Positions 11,203 through 22,124 of a stretch of 64,000 nt of DNA are shown one piece after another. A program made the translations under genes and the position numbers. A model generated the notes under the pieces. The model searched no databases and had not been told where the DNA came from. It saw only the letters and a program-made list of their open reading frames with translations. The first letter of the stretch is position 1. Every line of letters starts with the position of its first letter. This DNA is from Puccinellia tenuiflora (taxonomy: Eukaryota; Streptophyta; Magnoliopsida; Poales; Poaceae): NCBI GenBank assembly GCA_012064385.1, contig QRDG01000414.1:1153941-1217940 (forward strand), read 5' to 3'.

Positions 11203-12203
11203 GAGTGCTTCAGAACCCAAAACTAAGGAGTCGTTCAGAGGAGCAGAGGAATTCCACACGGTTGGTAGACAATAATCTGTATCACTTCTGTATATTCTCA
11301 GATAATGTGCTCGCCACTTCAGTTGTTGTCAATTCCACAGTTTCAAATGCAAACCACCCCCAGCAGCTTGTGTTTCATGTAGTCACAGACAGGATCAATT
11401 TTGGTGCTATGTCAACCTGGTTCCTGATAAATGACTTCAAAGGGTGTAATGTTGAAGTCCGGTGCGTAGATGAGTTCTCATGGTTGAATGCTGCTTCTTC
11501 CCCTCTGGTCAGGCGATTATCGGAGATGGAAACCAAGGGTTACTACTACTCTGGTGGCTCGAAAACTCCAGAACGAGAAATAAAGTTCCACAATCCCAAG
11601 TTTGTTTCTCTGCTGAACCATTTGCGGTTCTACATTCCTCAGATATTACCCAACTTGGAGAAGGTGGTTTTTCTTGATGATGATGTTGTGGTGCAGAAGG
11701 ACCTGACACAACTTTTTTCCATAGAATTGCATGGCAATGTTATTGGAGCAGTGGAAACTTGTTTAGAGTCATTTCATCGGTACCACAAGTATCTTAACTT
11801 CTCGCAACCAATAATCAGCTCAAAGATTGATCCACATGCTTGTGGATGGGCTTTTGGAATGAACATATTTGACCTAATAGCTTGGAGGAAAGCAAATGCG
11901 ACAGCGCTTTATCATTATTGGCAGGAGCAAAATGCTGATCAATTGCTTTGGAAGACCGGGACACTTCCTGCAGGACTTCTGACATTTTATGGCCTGATGG
12001 AGCCCCTAGACCGGAGATGGCATGTATTGGGTCTAGGGTATGATGTAGACATAGATGACCGTTTGATCGAGAGTGCTGCTGTTGTGCATTATAATGGGAA
12101 CATGAAGCCCTGGCTGAAGTTGGCCATTCGCCGGTACAAGTCTATATGGGAGCGGTATGTCAATTCTTCGCACCCATATGTCAGAGAGTGCATGTTTCAT
12201 TAG
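11203..12203 (+). CDS. GAUT-family galacturonosyltransferase (GT8), C-terminal part only
   Basis: GAUT proteins are Golgi type II membrane enzymes of family GT8, several of which transfer galacturonic acid into pectin. The visible frame is open for about 330 codons to the TAG at 12201-12203. It contains the luminal catalytic domain: LYHFCIFSDNVLATSVV, the nucleotide-sugar and metal motif FLDDDVVVQKDL (near 11671), CGWAFGMNIFDL (near 11841), and the C-terminal HYNGNMKPW (near 12088). Wording is closest, from memory, to the GAUT10/GAUT11 side of the family. The catalytic exon looks intact and unbroken. The transmembrane N-terminus and stem would lie in or beyond the gap, yet nothing resembling them is seen upstream in 10172-11022. 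Either the gap is larger than 180 bases or the gene is 5'-truncated. Confidence 0.88.
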
Positions 12204-12720
12204 GAAGTCTGCAATCTCTGTTCAGCATCGATGGTCTTGCACGGCACTGAAGCTAAGAAGCTTCAGTTTCTTTAATGGGTTGCTTCTGAGCACCCTAGTT
12301 AAGAAATCTTCCGGAGAGGTAGATTATATACTCAAGAGGCAGCATGAAAGAAGCCAACTGTTAAGTTTTCTTTTTGGGTTGGGGGAAGATTCATTTTGAG
12401 ATGAAAATAATTCGGTTGCATATTCTTACATACAATTGTGGACTGGAAATTTTAGCAGTCTAACCAGACTATCTGGATAGTTATTGTAAAAGAGATATAG
12501 TTGTTGGATCAGTTGGTCATTTTTGAGGTGTTAGGAGATGCCGATTGCCAATTCAGCTGTGCAGAGTTTACTGGTGTTGCATTCTTTTCAGGATATTGTA
12601 TTTTATACTGGTGAAGAATGTCCTCCTTTTCTCTTTGTATAAACAGTTGTATATTCTTCACAATATGAACTCAGGCTGAGAGTCGGAGATATAGGAAATC
12701 AAAGCCATTTTGATGTTCTG
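12204..12720 (+). other. Probable 3' UTR of the GAUT gene
   Basis: AT-rich non-coding sequence after the GAUT stop, with TTTTCTCTTTGTATAAACAG-like polyadenylation context around 12630-12660. It runs toward the 3' end of the convergent proline-rich gene. The true cleavage site cannot be fixed from sequence alone. Confidence 0.5.
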
Positions 12721-12954
12721 AAATTGAGTTTCTCATGTTCCATGTCACTGAAACAAGTGGGTTTTGTTTTCTTTGTCTCTGCTGGATTGGTTGTAAAAAT
12801 AGTTCAGCTTTTGTTCTGACTGTGTGTTCCTCTCGAAAATGTGGGAACTCTGTAGTCCATTTTTGTGCACCGATTCAGACAGGTTTATGTCTTTGTGTCC
12901 ATGTCTGTCCCCGTGGTGTGAGTCTGTCACAGTTTAAGCAGAGCGGATGACGCG

Positions 12955-13151
12955 GCACACGTAACAGTAAGAACCGTTGATGTATTTATTCCAAATAATA
13001 CTAATCAGTAACTACAACACTGTTACAAGGTAAAATTCGCAGGTGAAGAAATGCTGGATAATTCTAGGCCTGTGTAGATTGAAATCCAGCTGTGCTACAT
13101 TAATGACGACTGCTGCTGACGACTGTGTTTGAATCAAACTGCCGCTGTCCA
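12955..13151 (-). other. Probable 3' UTR of the proline-rich gene
   Basis: Non-coding stretch after the TAG of the proline-rich gene. On the minus strand it holds AATAAATACATC near 12980, a plausible polyadenylation signal. Confidence 0.45.
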
Positions 13152-13709
13152 CTACTCCATCATACAAGCCGGACGGGGAAGGACGAGGAAAGTCGGCATC
13201 GGCAGTTCGCTCGGATCCGGTGAGACCACAAAGCTTGGGCCGGCAAACAGTGTCTCCGGCGGCGCCGCCACCGCCGGCGGAGGGGCTTCCTTCTCGACGC
13301 GAATCGCAATCTTGGCCCCGATGACAACCACAGTAGTAGCGGGAGGAGCTTGCGTCTCTACGATGACTGGAGTCTTTGGTTTCTTCTCGCTTCGATCAAC
13401 AGAAGGAGCACGGCTCGCCGGTCGTTTAGCTGCGTTCCAGCTAGCATCCTTCCACATCGGGCGGCTGGCACGATCCATGCTCGAGTTGGAAGTAACGGCG
13501 CGGCCGAGAAGTTTATCCGCCGCCCAGCTTGTGCTCACGGAAGCGCGGCCGGGCATCTTCCTCCAGTTTCCTTGGCTTGGCTTGTCCTCTTCAAAGCGCC
13601 GAGATGCTCGAGATGCGTAGGCCGCGGGAGGAGGCGTGAGGCGGCGGACGCAGGTCGGCGGCGTCGGCAGCAGGGGCGGAAGACCGGCGGCGATCACATC
13701 CATTGCCAC
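13152..13709 (-). CDS. Small proline-rich protein with PNRC-like motif
   Basis: Uninterrupted frame of 185 codons from ATG (13707-13709, followed in frame by a second ATG) to TAG (13152-13154). The protein is basic and low-complexity, rich in Pro, Ala and Ser. Near the C-terminus it has AGPSFVVSPDPSELPMPTFL, which resembles the short PNRC motif (Ser-Pro-x-Pro then Leu-Pro-x-Pro-x-Phe). That motif is known in proteins that contact mRNA-decapping or nuclear-receptor partners; the function here is inferred only. It is intronless as read, and its 3' end faces the GAUT gene. A degenerate copy of its 5' UTR and first codons lies at 50225-50460, in the same orientation. Another small single-exon gene with a chance motif cannot be excluded. 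Confidence 0.65.
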   Translation of the reverse strand: MAMDVIAAGLPPLLPTPPTCVRRLTPPPAAYASRASRRFEEDKPSQGNWRKMPGRASVSTSWAADKLLGRAVTSNSSMDRASRPMWKDASWNAAKRPASRAPSVDRSEKKPKTPVIVETQAPPATTVVVIGAKIAIRVEKEAPPPAVAAPPETLFAGPSFVVSPDPSELPMPTFLVLPRPACMME

Positions 13710-14009
13710 ACAAGAAAAGGGGAAACAGAAATCGAATTGAAATCAAAGAACAGCACGAAATAAAATTTAGACCTAGAAATCGAAACAGATCGAAATGCTT
13801 ATCTGATCGACGTCGGGAGGCGGGAGCGAAGGGAATCGAGGCGATCTGCGATAGCGAGCGAAGAGGAGGGATACCGGGGTCGGTATGTATATTTAGGAAA
13901 ATACCGATCCGAGCAAATACCGAGCTCTAAATCTTTGTTTCTTTTATTTTTCGAACCGTTATCTCTCTGAAGAAAAAAAAGACCTCGTACATCTCTGAAG
14001 GCCCTCGAC
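13710..14009. promoter_or_regulatory. 5' UTR and promoter region of the proline-rich gene, possibly bidirectional
   Basis: The first part (13710-13880) is A-rich and purine-rich on the plus strand, typical of a grass 5' UTR read on minus. It is the part conserved in the degenerate copy at 50.3 kb. The remainder separates this gene from a GC-rich open stretch on plus starting at 14010, so the ~300 bp could serve both directions. No TATA box was convincing. Confidence 0.4.
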
Positions 14010-14467
14010 ATGTCCTGCTGCACAGTCGCCATTCCGAGCTCGCCGCCCGGTCTCTTGCAACTGCAAAGCCGCCTCCGCCTCGCAGTCGCAGGAGTTCGTG
14101 TCCGTCTCGTCGCGCGCGTCGCCGGCTCAACGCTCCGGCAGTTCGGGCTGCTGCGCGCTCAGATCCGCGAGGAAGCCTCTCCTACGCCTCACAAGTCCGG
14201 CTCCGCCCCTGCCGGATTGGTGCTGAAGAGGCGGCGGCCAGCGCCGCTCATGGTGCTGGTGGAGAGCGCGGAGGCCATAGCTGCAGCCGCGGCGGCTGTG
14301 GCCATGCTCGAGTCGGATCAGAGGAACGAGGTGGAGGAGGAGGGGGAGATGGAGATGGAGGATCGGCAACTCCTCCATCTGACAGGGAAGCACGCTGGAG
14401 TTCTATTCCCCTGCCGCCAAAATGTATGCTCGTCCCCCTCTCCATCGCTCAGGAGCCTTAAATTCTT
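14010..14467 (+). other. GC-rich open stretch, possible first exon of a host gene cut by MULE-2
   Basis: A plus-strand frame from ATG at 14010 is open through and beyond the MULE-2 border. It encodes an Arg/Ala-rich start, then LKRRRPAPLMVL, an Ala run and a Glu-rich stretch. The Lys/Arg-Arg-Pro block followed by Ala and Glu stretches is vaguely like N-termini of some plant PP2C phosphatases, but no catalytic motif is present. The proline-rich gene starts 300 bp upstream in the opposite direction. The function is unknown and GC richness alone could give an open frame. Confidence 0.3.
14459..14467. repeat. MULE-2 target-site duplication, left copy
   Basis: TAAATTCTT, matched at 41115-41123. 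Nine base pairs is typical for Mutator-like transposition. Confidence 0.6.
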
Positions 14468-15042
14468 GGAAAAGTCTTGTAATCACCCGGGGATCTCACG
14501 CTCCCGTCCTCCCTCTCATGCGTCGTCCGATCTTCTTGCATCGCGCGGCTATCAAGAGTCCACGTCGCCCACCTTTCTCTTCCTTTTTCTTATCGCATTT
14601 TTTTTTGCTACCAACGCGAGTTGCCATTTCCGTCCTCCGCGCAACGGCGACGTGCGAAGCTCTCGGAGGCGGCGCCGCCGCGGACGCACCCGCGCGCTAC
14701 CGTCCTTCGGCTGCGGCGCCTCCCCTCTCCCCGCTGCTGCTACCGCGCTCCTCCCCCGTTCGTGCTATTCTCCTGCTTCACCGCCCCTCAACGGCGCGGG
14801 ATCGAGCCGCGCGCCACCGCGTCGTCTTCGTGTCCCGCCCTGCTAATTCGACGGCCACGTGCTCGTTTCCCGGTGAGTTCCTCGTCCTCTTCCGAACCCC
14901 CGCTCTTCCAATCCATGGTTGTTTCTAGGGTTTCAGTTGTGTCTGAATCCGCTGTTCGTGTTTCTAGGGTTTCAGGCGTCCCAGATCTTCTTCGACGGCC
15001 GATTTGACCGCAGTATTAGGGATTTCGAACTGTGTCGAACAA

Positions 15043-16878
15043 ATGGCGGTATGTGTTTCTTCCCCAATGTCGCGAGCTATTTAGTGTTCCTATTTTTCGT
15101 TGTTGCTGATGCTAGTTTCTTCCCAAATTGGGGTTTAGTTTCATCCCATGTTGCTGAGGCTTCCTCAGCTGTCCATTTTCTATTAGATTCCATGATGTAA
15201 CCATGAACTGATCGTGAATTTGTTGCGTATGTATTATATTTTTGCGACGTGGTGTGCATTTTTTGTTGCTGTTGTTGCTATATGTTGCTAATTCACATGA
15301 GTAATTTTATTTTTCTGTAATGTTTGTAATTTCCATGAGTTATTAGCCCCCCCATATACCATCTGTTTAAGTTTTTTCTGCTATTTTAATGTCTATTTGT
15401 TGCTGTTCCATTATAGTTCTGTTGCTGTTTTGTTGTATAAGTAGTTGCCATTTGTATAAGTAGTTGCCATTTGTATAGTTCTGTTGCTGTTTTGCTGTTA
15501 TTAGGCTTCCTCAGCTTCTGTGTGTGCAGCAATTGATTTTTTGCATTTTTCTCATAATCTGAATGTTGTTTGAGCAGGATACGGAGTGGATGTCCAAGGA
15601 TCGTTTTGCTGCAAAGCGCTTGCGCAGCATCGCCGATGTTCTCACAGATGACAGGAGGAAGATAATCAAGAAGCACAGCGCTTTCGCCTCTCTGCTGGAT
15701 ATTTCTCCTTTCAATGTGCCGAATGAGCTCATTGATTTTGTTGCGGTCAATACAAGTGTCAAGCTCCGTGAGTTCAATTATAATGGTAAAAGGATACTTT
15801 TCACTAAAGATATGGTGAGCAAGGTATTCAACTTGCGTTCCGGTAGCAAGCCGGTAAATCGTTTGACAAAGAGTGTGCATTCTGATCTGAAAGATTTCTA
15901 TAAAGGCAACCTCCAGAAGCTTCCTATAGAGAATGTAGCAAATTTGCTGAAGACTGAGGACCCCACCAATGAGGATGTTGTGATAAGGCACTGGGACCTG
16001 CTTTGCTGCGCCATTGTGGTGCACCCTGATTCTGCCAATATGATGTGCTTGGACTACCTGGGCAGCATGGATGATCCAAAAAAGGTACATGAGTTTGACT
16101 GGGATGAGCACATACTGGAATGAGGAGTTTAAGTTTATGAAGTGTGACCTTGTGAGTTTTTTTATCTAAAAAAACATTCACTTTTTTATATGTTGTTTTG
16201 CTGAGCCTTTTTTTTGTTTAACTCTGAATGCTGCAATGTAGCTGCATTTCCCTGTTGTGAAGAGCCACCACTGGATTCTGTGCTCAGTAAACTTGCTGCA
16301 CAAGCAATTCCACACTTTTGATTCTATCACAAAATCAAAGTCCAAGAGCATATTGGAGGAAGCAGCAAACAAATTGGTTAGTTGCTACAAAGCACATTTT
16401 TATCTATTAGGAATTTTCACAGGATTGCACAGTTTGTTTCTTTTGTATCTAACATGTGCACATCTTTTTGCTTCCATAGTTTAAGAACTTCGTGGCCCTA
16501 GCTACTGCTTCAAATTGCTCTAGCATTGACTGGTCACGCTTCACGCACATCACCCCTCCCCACCCAAAGAAAAAAACTATGTAAGCTTTATTTTTTATTT
16601 TTTGCTGCACAACAATTGTGTAATTTTTTGTATTTGTGTTTTTACTGTTATTACATTCATTTCTCAATCTTTTTTTTTTTGCTTTTTTGCTGCACATATA
16701 TGATTGTGGGTTCTTCTCAATGCTGTACATGGAACAATTCAACGCGAAGGTGATGATGGACTTTGATGTTGACGCAATCCCACACTACCGCATGATGGTT
16801 GCAACAAAGCTCATTGACAGCAGAGAGAATAAGGATGACCTTGTCAATATTATGGAGGAGGACTTGGTTCCTGAATAG
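15043..16878 (+). pseudogene. Ulp1-like (C48) cysteine protease gene of MULE-2, degenerate
   Basis: The start is best placed at 15043: exon 1 is only ATGGCG (15043-15048) before the donor GTATGT. Exon 2 from 15578 continues in frame (DTEWMSKDRFAAKRL) after the acceptor TTGAGCAG. Exon 2 encodes an N-terminal region of about 170 residues common to plant transposon ULPs. The peptidase part follows: His in VVKSHHWILCSVN (exon from 16242), Asp in HTFDS, catalytic Cys codon at 16705-16707 (YDCGFF), stop at 16876-16878. Three defects are visible. A frameshift or stop lies near 16120. The oxyanion Gln position reads Lys (PKKKTMYDCGFF against PQQKTLYDCGFF in MULE-1). The acceptor AG before the Cys exon is replaced by TA. 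The long charged linker of MULE-1 is absent. Confidence 0.75.
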
Positions 16879-17556
16879 GAACCTGTGTTTTTAGATAGCT
16901 GTGTAGATTCTATCTGCACTTTTATTTTTAGCAAAACATGTCAAAGTTTGCTGCCTATGTAACCATGTTCAATTATGAGATGACCTTTTCGTTAGTTACT
17001 TACCTCGACGAACTTATGTAATTGTCTCATGGAGAAGACAAGTATAGAGGATGGTCTTCTTTTTGGGCTCAGTTTTCATATGTCCTTTTGCTGCATCTGG
17101 GTAACGATATTGCTGAAATTGAATTATCTTTATGCTGCGTAACTGCTTCTAGTTCGCTACAACCGTACCCACCATCAGCAAGATAATGTTGCTGCATAAA
17201 AACATTTTTATGCATCAACACTGGATGATGGGTTGCTGCACAACTATTTACCTGGTTTTTTATGGGGGTAATTAAATTATGGATCAACAATAAAATAAGT
17301 TTGCTACATTTGAATAATTTATTTGCTCATTTAGGCAAAAACAATTGCTACAACAGGTAAAGATGCTTGCTACATTCCTTTTTCAGACAACAAATATTCT
17401 TTTCCAAGCAAAATAGAATTTATACTTGTATTCATAGTCTCAAAAGCTACAGCAGAACCAGAAACCATATACAAGTAGTACCATGTGCTCCTTCAACAAA
17501 ACCAAGTGCATTTTTTTTAGTTACATAAGAATGTATGTAGCAATTATATATAGCAT
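16879..17556. other. Convergent 3' region between the two MULE-2 genes
   Basis: Non-coding, AT-rich, with many TTGCTGC words. It corresponds to 5360-5990 in MULE-1 and would hold both 3' UTRs. Confidence 0.5.
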
Positions 17557-18360
17557 CTACAGCCTCAACTCAGCTCCTGCTGCCAACTCAGCATCCCTTG
17601 CCTGCTTGGCCTTGTAGTATTTGCAATCTTGCACTACATGCCCCTCCTCATTGCAAAATGGGCATCTCTTCCCCCTTTTCTTCCTAGGTTCTTTTGGCAC
17701 CTTCTTATTTGTCTTTGGTTCATTAGCCTTCTTCCTTCTCTTTGCTGTAGCCTCCTGGCGCAGCTCGATCAAAGGCTTCCGCCTTTGCTCCTTCAAAGTT
17801 GGACGACCAGCAGGCTTTACCCTTGCAGGGTTTCTCAGGTTGCTACCACCAGGTACATTATTTTTGTTTTCCACACCTTGGTCACATTGTGTCTGGTCTG
17901 CTTGTGTCCATTGATGTGCTTTCCCCTCAGCCTCATTTGTGGCAGCATTGTTGGTTCGTGGATCTTCCAGCGTTTGTTTAGCCACTTCAGCTAATGCTCT
18001 TGTCATCGCAGCAGCACGCTTAGCTGCTTCAGCAACCATCTCAGACACCACTTCATATGTAGCATCAGCGAAGCATGCATCGGATGCAAGAGCATTCATT
18101 TTCTTGCATAACGAATTGTCTTCAGTGTGCTTGTGGGAGGGACACCAAACCTGATGGTGTTTGTACCAGGTTCTGGTGATGGCGTTGTCGCTGCAGCAGA
18201 CCAACATTGCAGCATGTATCTCTCCGGTATGACCTGCACATTCATGTGCACCATCACACGGATGATATGTGGGCAGATCAGACCACACATCTCAAATGCA
18301 TTGCAGCCACACGAATACAGCCCATCCTCGACCACCACTCGAACCCGATATGTTTTCAAT

Positions 18361-18365
18361 TCAAT
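18361..18365. repeat. Gypsy block target-site duplication, left copy (TCAAT)
   Basis: TCAAT immediately precedes the first LTR. The same five bases follow the last LTR at 38152-38156. Joining the MULE-2 flanks at one copy restores collinearity with MULE-1 around its FAR1-transposase exon. Confidence 0.92.
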
Positions 18366-21300
18366 TGTAACATCCCTAACTTGGCTATGAAAAATACGAA
18401 GAATTTTTCCACTTTTTTGCATTCTTGTTTGCATCATGGCATGTCTTGAAATTGCTAATGTTAATAAGTAATCAAATGGAAAACAATGAAATGAGGGAAG
18501 CCAAACTTCCCAAAACTCTTTACTTCTTGAAATGCAAACTATGGTGTAACCCTTGTCATGGCAAGTGACCTTACGGTCTAGCAAGTTTCCCTAAGTTCAA
18601 ACAATGCTCAAGACAACAAATGGTTTGTCTTCTATTTTTGTCCAAGTCTCAAAACTTCTTTTGTGTTGCAAGGCACTTCCTAATTGTGAACCATGTTGTG
18701 ATGCCCTAAAAATCCAAGGGAAAATATGGGGAGCTTCCTATTCTGGTTGGGAGCCTCCCTAAATTTTTTCTGTAATTTTTGGACTTGTGTAAAATGCTTT
18801 TCAAAACCTGGCCGTTTTCTGCCAAATTCTGTTCATCCGGAATGACCCGGAAATTTCCGGATCTATTCCGGGCCAGTCGGAATTTTCCGGTTCCACCCGG
18901 AAAATTCCGGACGAAGCCCGCGACAGGAAGCACTGGCGCCATGCCGCCCGCGCCCATGCCGTTGCCGCCGTGGCCTCGCCTAACCCTCGACGCCGTGGCC
19001 CCCCTGCGAGGTCAAGGACGACCATCACGACGCCCAGACCTCCCCTGCTCCTCTCCTCTCTCGTTCCTCCCCTTCTCCCGAGCCCTCCGTAGTGTCGCCG
19101 CCATCGCCGTCGATTCGCCGCACTTGGAGTTCCCCGGGGCAAACCGACGCCACCCTCTCCTCCGCTTCAACCTCCTCTCCTTCCCCACCGGCGGAATCGA
19201 GCCGGGAAGCCCGGAGCCGACGAGTTCGTCCTCGACTTTTCCCGCGTAGGCCGAGCTCGATTTCGGTCGTCTCGGTCCACCATCGCCGCCGCCGAGTGCA
19301 CCCCTGCAACGAGGGTGAGCCCCTCATCCTTCTGGACAGCTACCTGCTCCCCCTCCCCCTCTTTTGCTAGCTCTTGGTGCGCACCCGCCGTTGCCGTCGT
19401 CTTTCTGCCCAGATTCGAGCCGTCCGGAATCACCCGGATTATTCCGGATCGATTCCGGGTCGACCGGATTTTTCCGGACATTTCCGGACAAATTCCGAAA
19501 CCCCAACCGAAAGATTTTGAGGTCACCTCGGATTTGGCTCGGAATGAGCCCGGATTATTCCGGACCATCCGGAATATTCCGGACCAATCCGGATGAATTC
19601 CGAACCACGCTGAAAAACTTGTGAACTTTGTTTTTGAATCCCTTTTGTTAAATCTTGCAAATGGCATACTAATTTGATCAGTGTTTCAAATGCTATCTAA
19701 ACATGCTCTTATCACCTCATGACAACCTTTCGAACTTTAATATTAACCCTTACTTGGTTAAAGGATATAAATCCACATAATCTTTCCAATGGCTATTTAA
19801 TCTCCGGTGCTCCGAAATTACAAATAAAGTACCAAAATGATCGGAAGGAAAGACCCTATCCATTCATGCCATGTTCATACATGTTTGATCCACTTCTTTA
19901 ATTAATTACTAATTTATAAGATTGTGGTCATTAAGATGAATATGGAGTCTTGTCCAAATAATTGCACTAATTATTTGGAGCTCCCCTTTTAATTGTTATT
20001 TAAATCAAATGATAATATGGTTGCATCAATTGGACATGTCATCATGTGATTGAGCATTGCATTTTGAGTTCGTGTGATTTATGTGTGCTTTGTATTTCTC
20101 TTGGGTATCGATAGATTCCGGATTCGAGGGTCTCTCCGACGAGCCGTACTTCACGCCCGGGCAGCAAGGCAAGAGATAACCTAACCTTCTTGGCATATAG
20201 CATCCTATGATTTTATCAAATTATTTTATCCACCATACTATTGCATGCGGTTCAAATGTCTCTTTTGGTAAACATAGAATCCTATGAATGCATGTTCTCC
20301 CCCGAGCCAATCGCATGTATTCCTACCTATGAACCTTAGGTTGATGTGTTGGCCGGAGACAAATTATAGTTGTTGTATTCATATGCTTAGCTATGCTTAG
20401 CCATGCTTAGTGGAATTGCTAGTTATGTCCGTTATTAATTCCGTAATTGTTGATGATGATGGAATGAAGCGGACTTGGTGGATGAATGAGATGCTAAATT
20501 AAAATGCTAAGACGGCTTGGGTGAGTTGCCATCGGGGATGGTGTTTTGCCTCACTCTAGCCCCTAGGTGCGAGTTCTTTACCTCTTGAACCAAGACTAGC
20601 GTGCTGCCATTGGTGGGTGTATGGGCGCCTTACCGATCGAATAATTTGTGAGGGGCTTGTCAAGGGTCCTCTAGTTTGCTATTTCCATTTGCGCGTGGGT
20701 GGTGTGAGTGGAAAAGGAACGAGGATGGTGATGTTTAGGACGTGACGGTGGGGCAGGGCGCTGGGAGCGCTGAACCTGTCCTTCCGCCACTGATGGCCCT
20801 TGAGTAAGTCTCATGCATTGTAAAAGTCTAACCGCGCCCGCTCGCCGGCCTTCCCCGGAAGAGGGCCAACTAGGTGAGCCGGACGGTACCAATGGGTAAA
20901 TTAGTACACCCCTGCAGGGATAATCTTTTCGAAAAGCCGTGTCCACGGTTATGGACAACTTGGGAATAGACGATAAGATCATAGAGAAACTTAACCTAAT
21001 TGATATGGCAGCTAAAGGTTGCATAATCAACGTGTGATAGAGGTTCACTTCCTCGAGGGTGATTCGAGGGGGTGCCTTGGAGGAGATGAGAGTGGTTGGT
21101 TACAAAGGGTTTGATGAGAACCAAGGATGACAATGATACTCTCTTACCCCCTTTATAAAAATATTCTGAGTAGACGAATGCCATGTGTCTTTTAAGTTTT
21201 GGTGTATGAAAGTTAGCTTTATGCAAAAGAACTACCGATACAGCTTTAGAGCCTCCGTCAGTCATTGGGCCTATATTGCCCTACTAAACTTGCGAGTACG

Positions 21301-21729
21301 TCGTACTCAGTCTCTCTTTGCTGCCTATATGTTTTTTTTGTATTTCAGAGGAGGACGACACCGAGCAGTTAGGTGGGTTCTTCGTGGACGTCGACTACTA
21401 GTCTGGGGTTCCCAGGTGGCAGCTTGGGACCGTGGAACAAGCTGGCTGGGGATGATGTTTATTTGTAGGCCTCTTAGGCCATATATTTGCTTCTTGTTGT
21501 ATTAGACAACGCTACTTCGCTTCCGCTTGTTGAATTGTAGGATCTGTGATCCTTTTGCCTTGTAATATTTGTATTCTTCTCGTTATATGAGTTGCTATAT
21601 AAATGTTTTGTGTCGTAGAGTCATGCTTTGTGCCAGTTCTGTTCCACAAGTCTCGATCTTTGTTTTATACATTGATGGTTGTGTTGTTTACATAGCCTCT
21701 CTGTATAATTCCGGGGTCGGGGCGCTACA
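18366..21729 (+). repeat. Gypsy LTR 1
   Basis: TG...CA-bounded, 3364 bp. It holds two clusters of TCCGGA/TTCCGG words (about 18835-18920 and 19415-19600) around a GC-rich stretch, and a GTCC...GGAC hairpin with a CTTTTCGAAAAG palindrome near 20925-20965. Open frames inside it are not conserved proteins. Confidence 0.95.
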
Positions 21730-21732
21730 AGT

Positions 21733-21744
21733 TGGTATCAGAGC
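21733..21744 (+). promoter_or_regulatory. Primer binding site, internal region 1
   Basis: TGGTATCAGAGC, complementary to the 3' end of initiator tRNA-Met, three bases after LTR 1. It would prime minus-strand DNA synthesis. Confidence 0.9.
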
Positions 21745-22124
21745 AGGACTGCCTGTAGGAAACCCTTTCTTTTGGTCGATGTCGAGTCTAGTGAAAATTA
21801 TTTTCAACCTAAAAATGAGTTGTGAAAACCTTCTTAGGATTCTTTTTGCTTCTCATCCAACTCGCTCTACTCTGATTCTTACCTCTATTTGTTTTGTGCT
21901 TGGTGTCGATGTTTAGGTTCTCGGGGTTTGGGTTCCTACCGTCCAGTTGTACCTCGAGTCCGTTAAATCAGTTTGATATCGCCACGATGACGTGATGTCA
22001 CCGTGGTTGCCTAAAATCTGTCTTTGGTGTTGTTGCTTCTTAAATATCTATATCTGGGAGCAACCAATGATCTTCTTAGTTGTCAGAATTGCTTACTAAC
22101 TTGTCGTTGTTCAAATTCTTCAGA

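Noticed and set aside
18779..19370. Long GC-rich open frames within each gypsy LTR, on both strands
   Set aside because: They shift between the three LTR copies, have no domain, and are explained by GC content and TCCGGA repeats.
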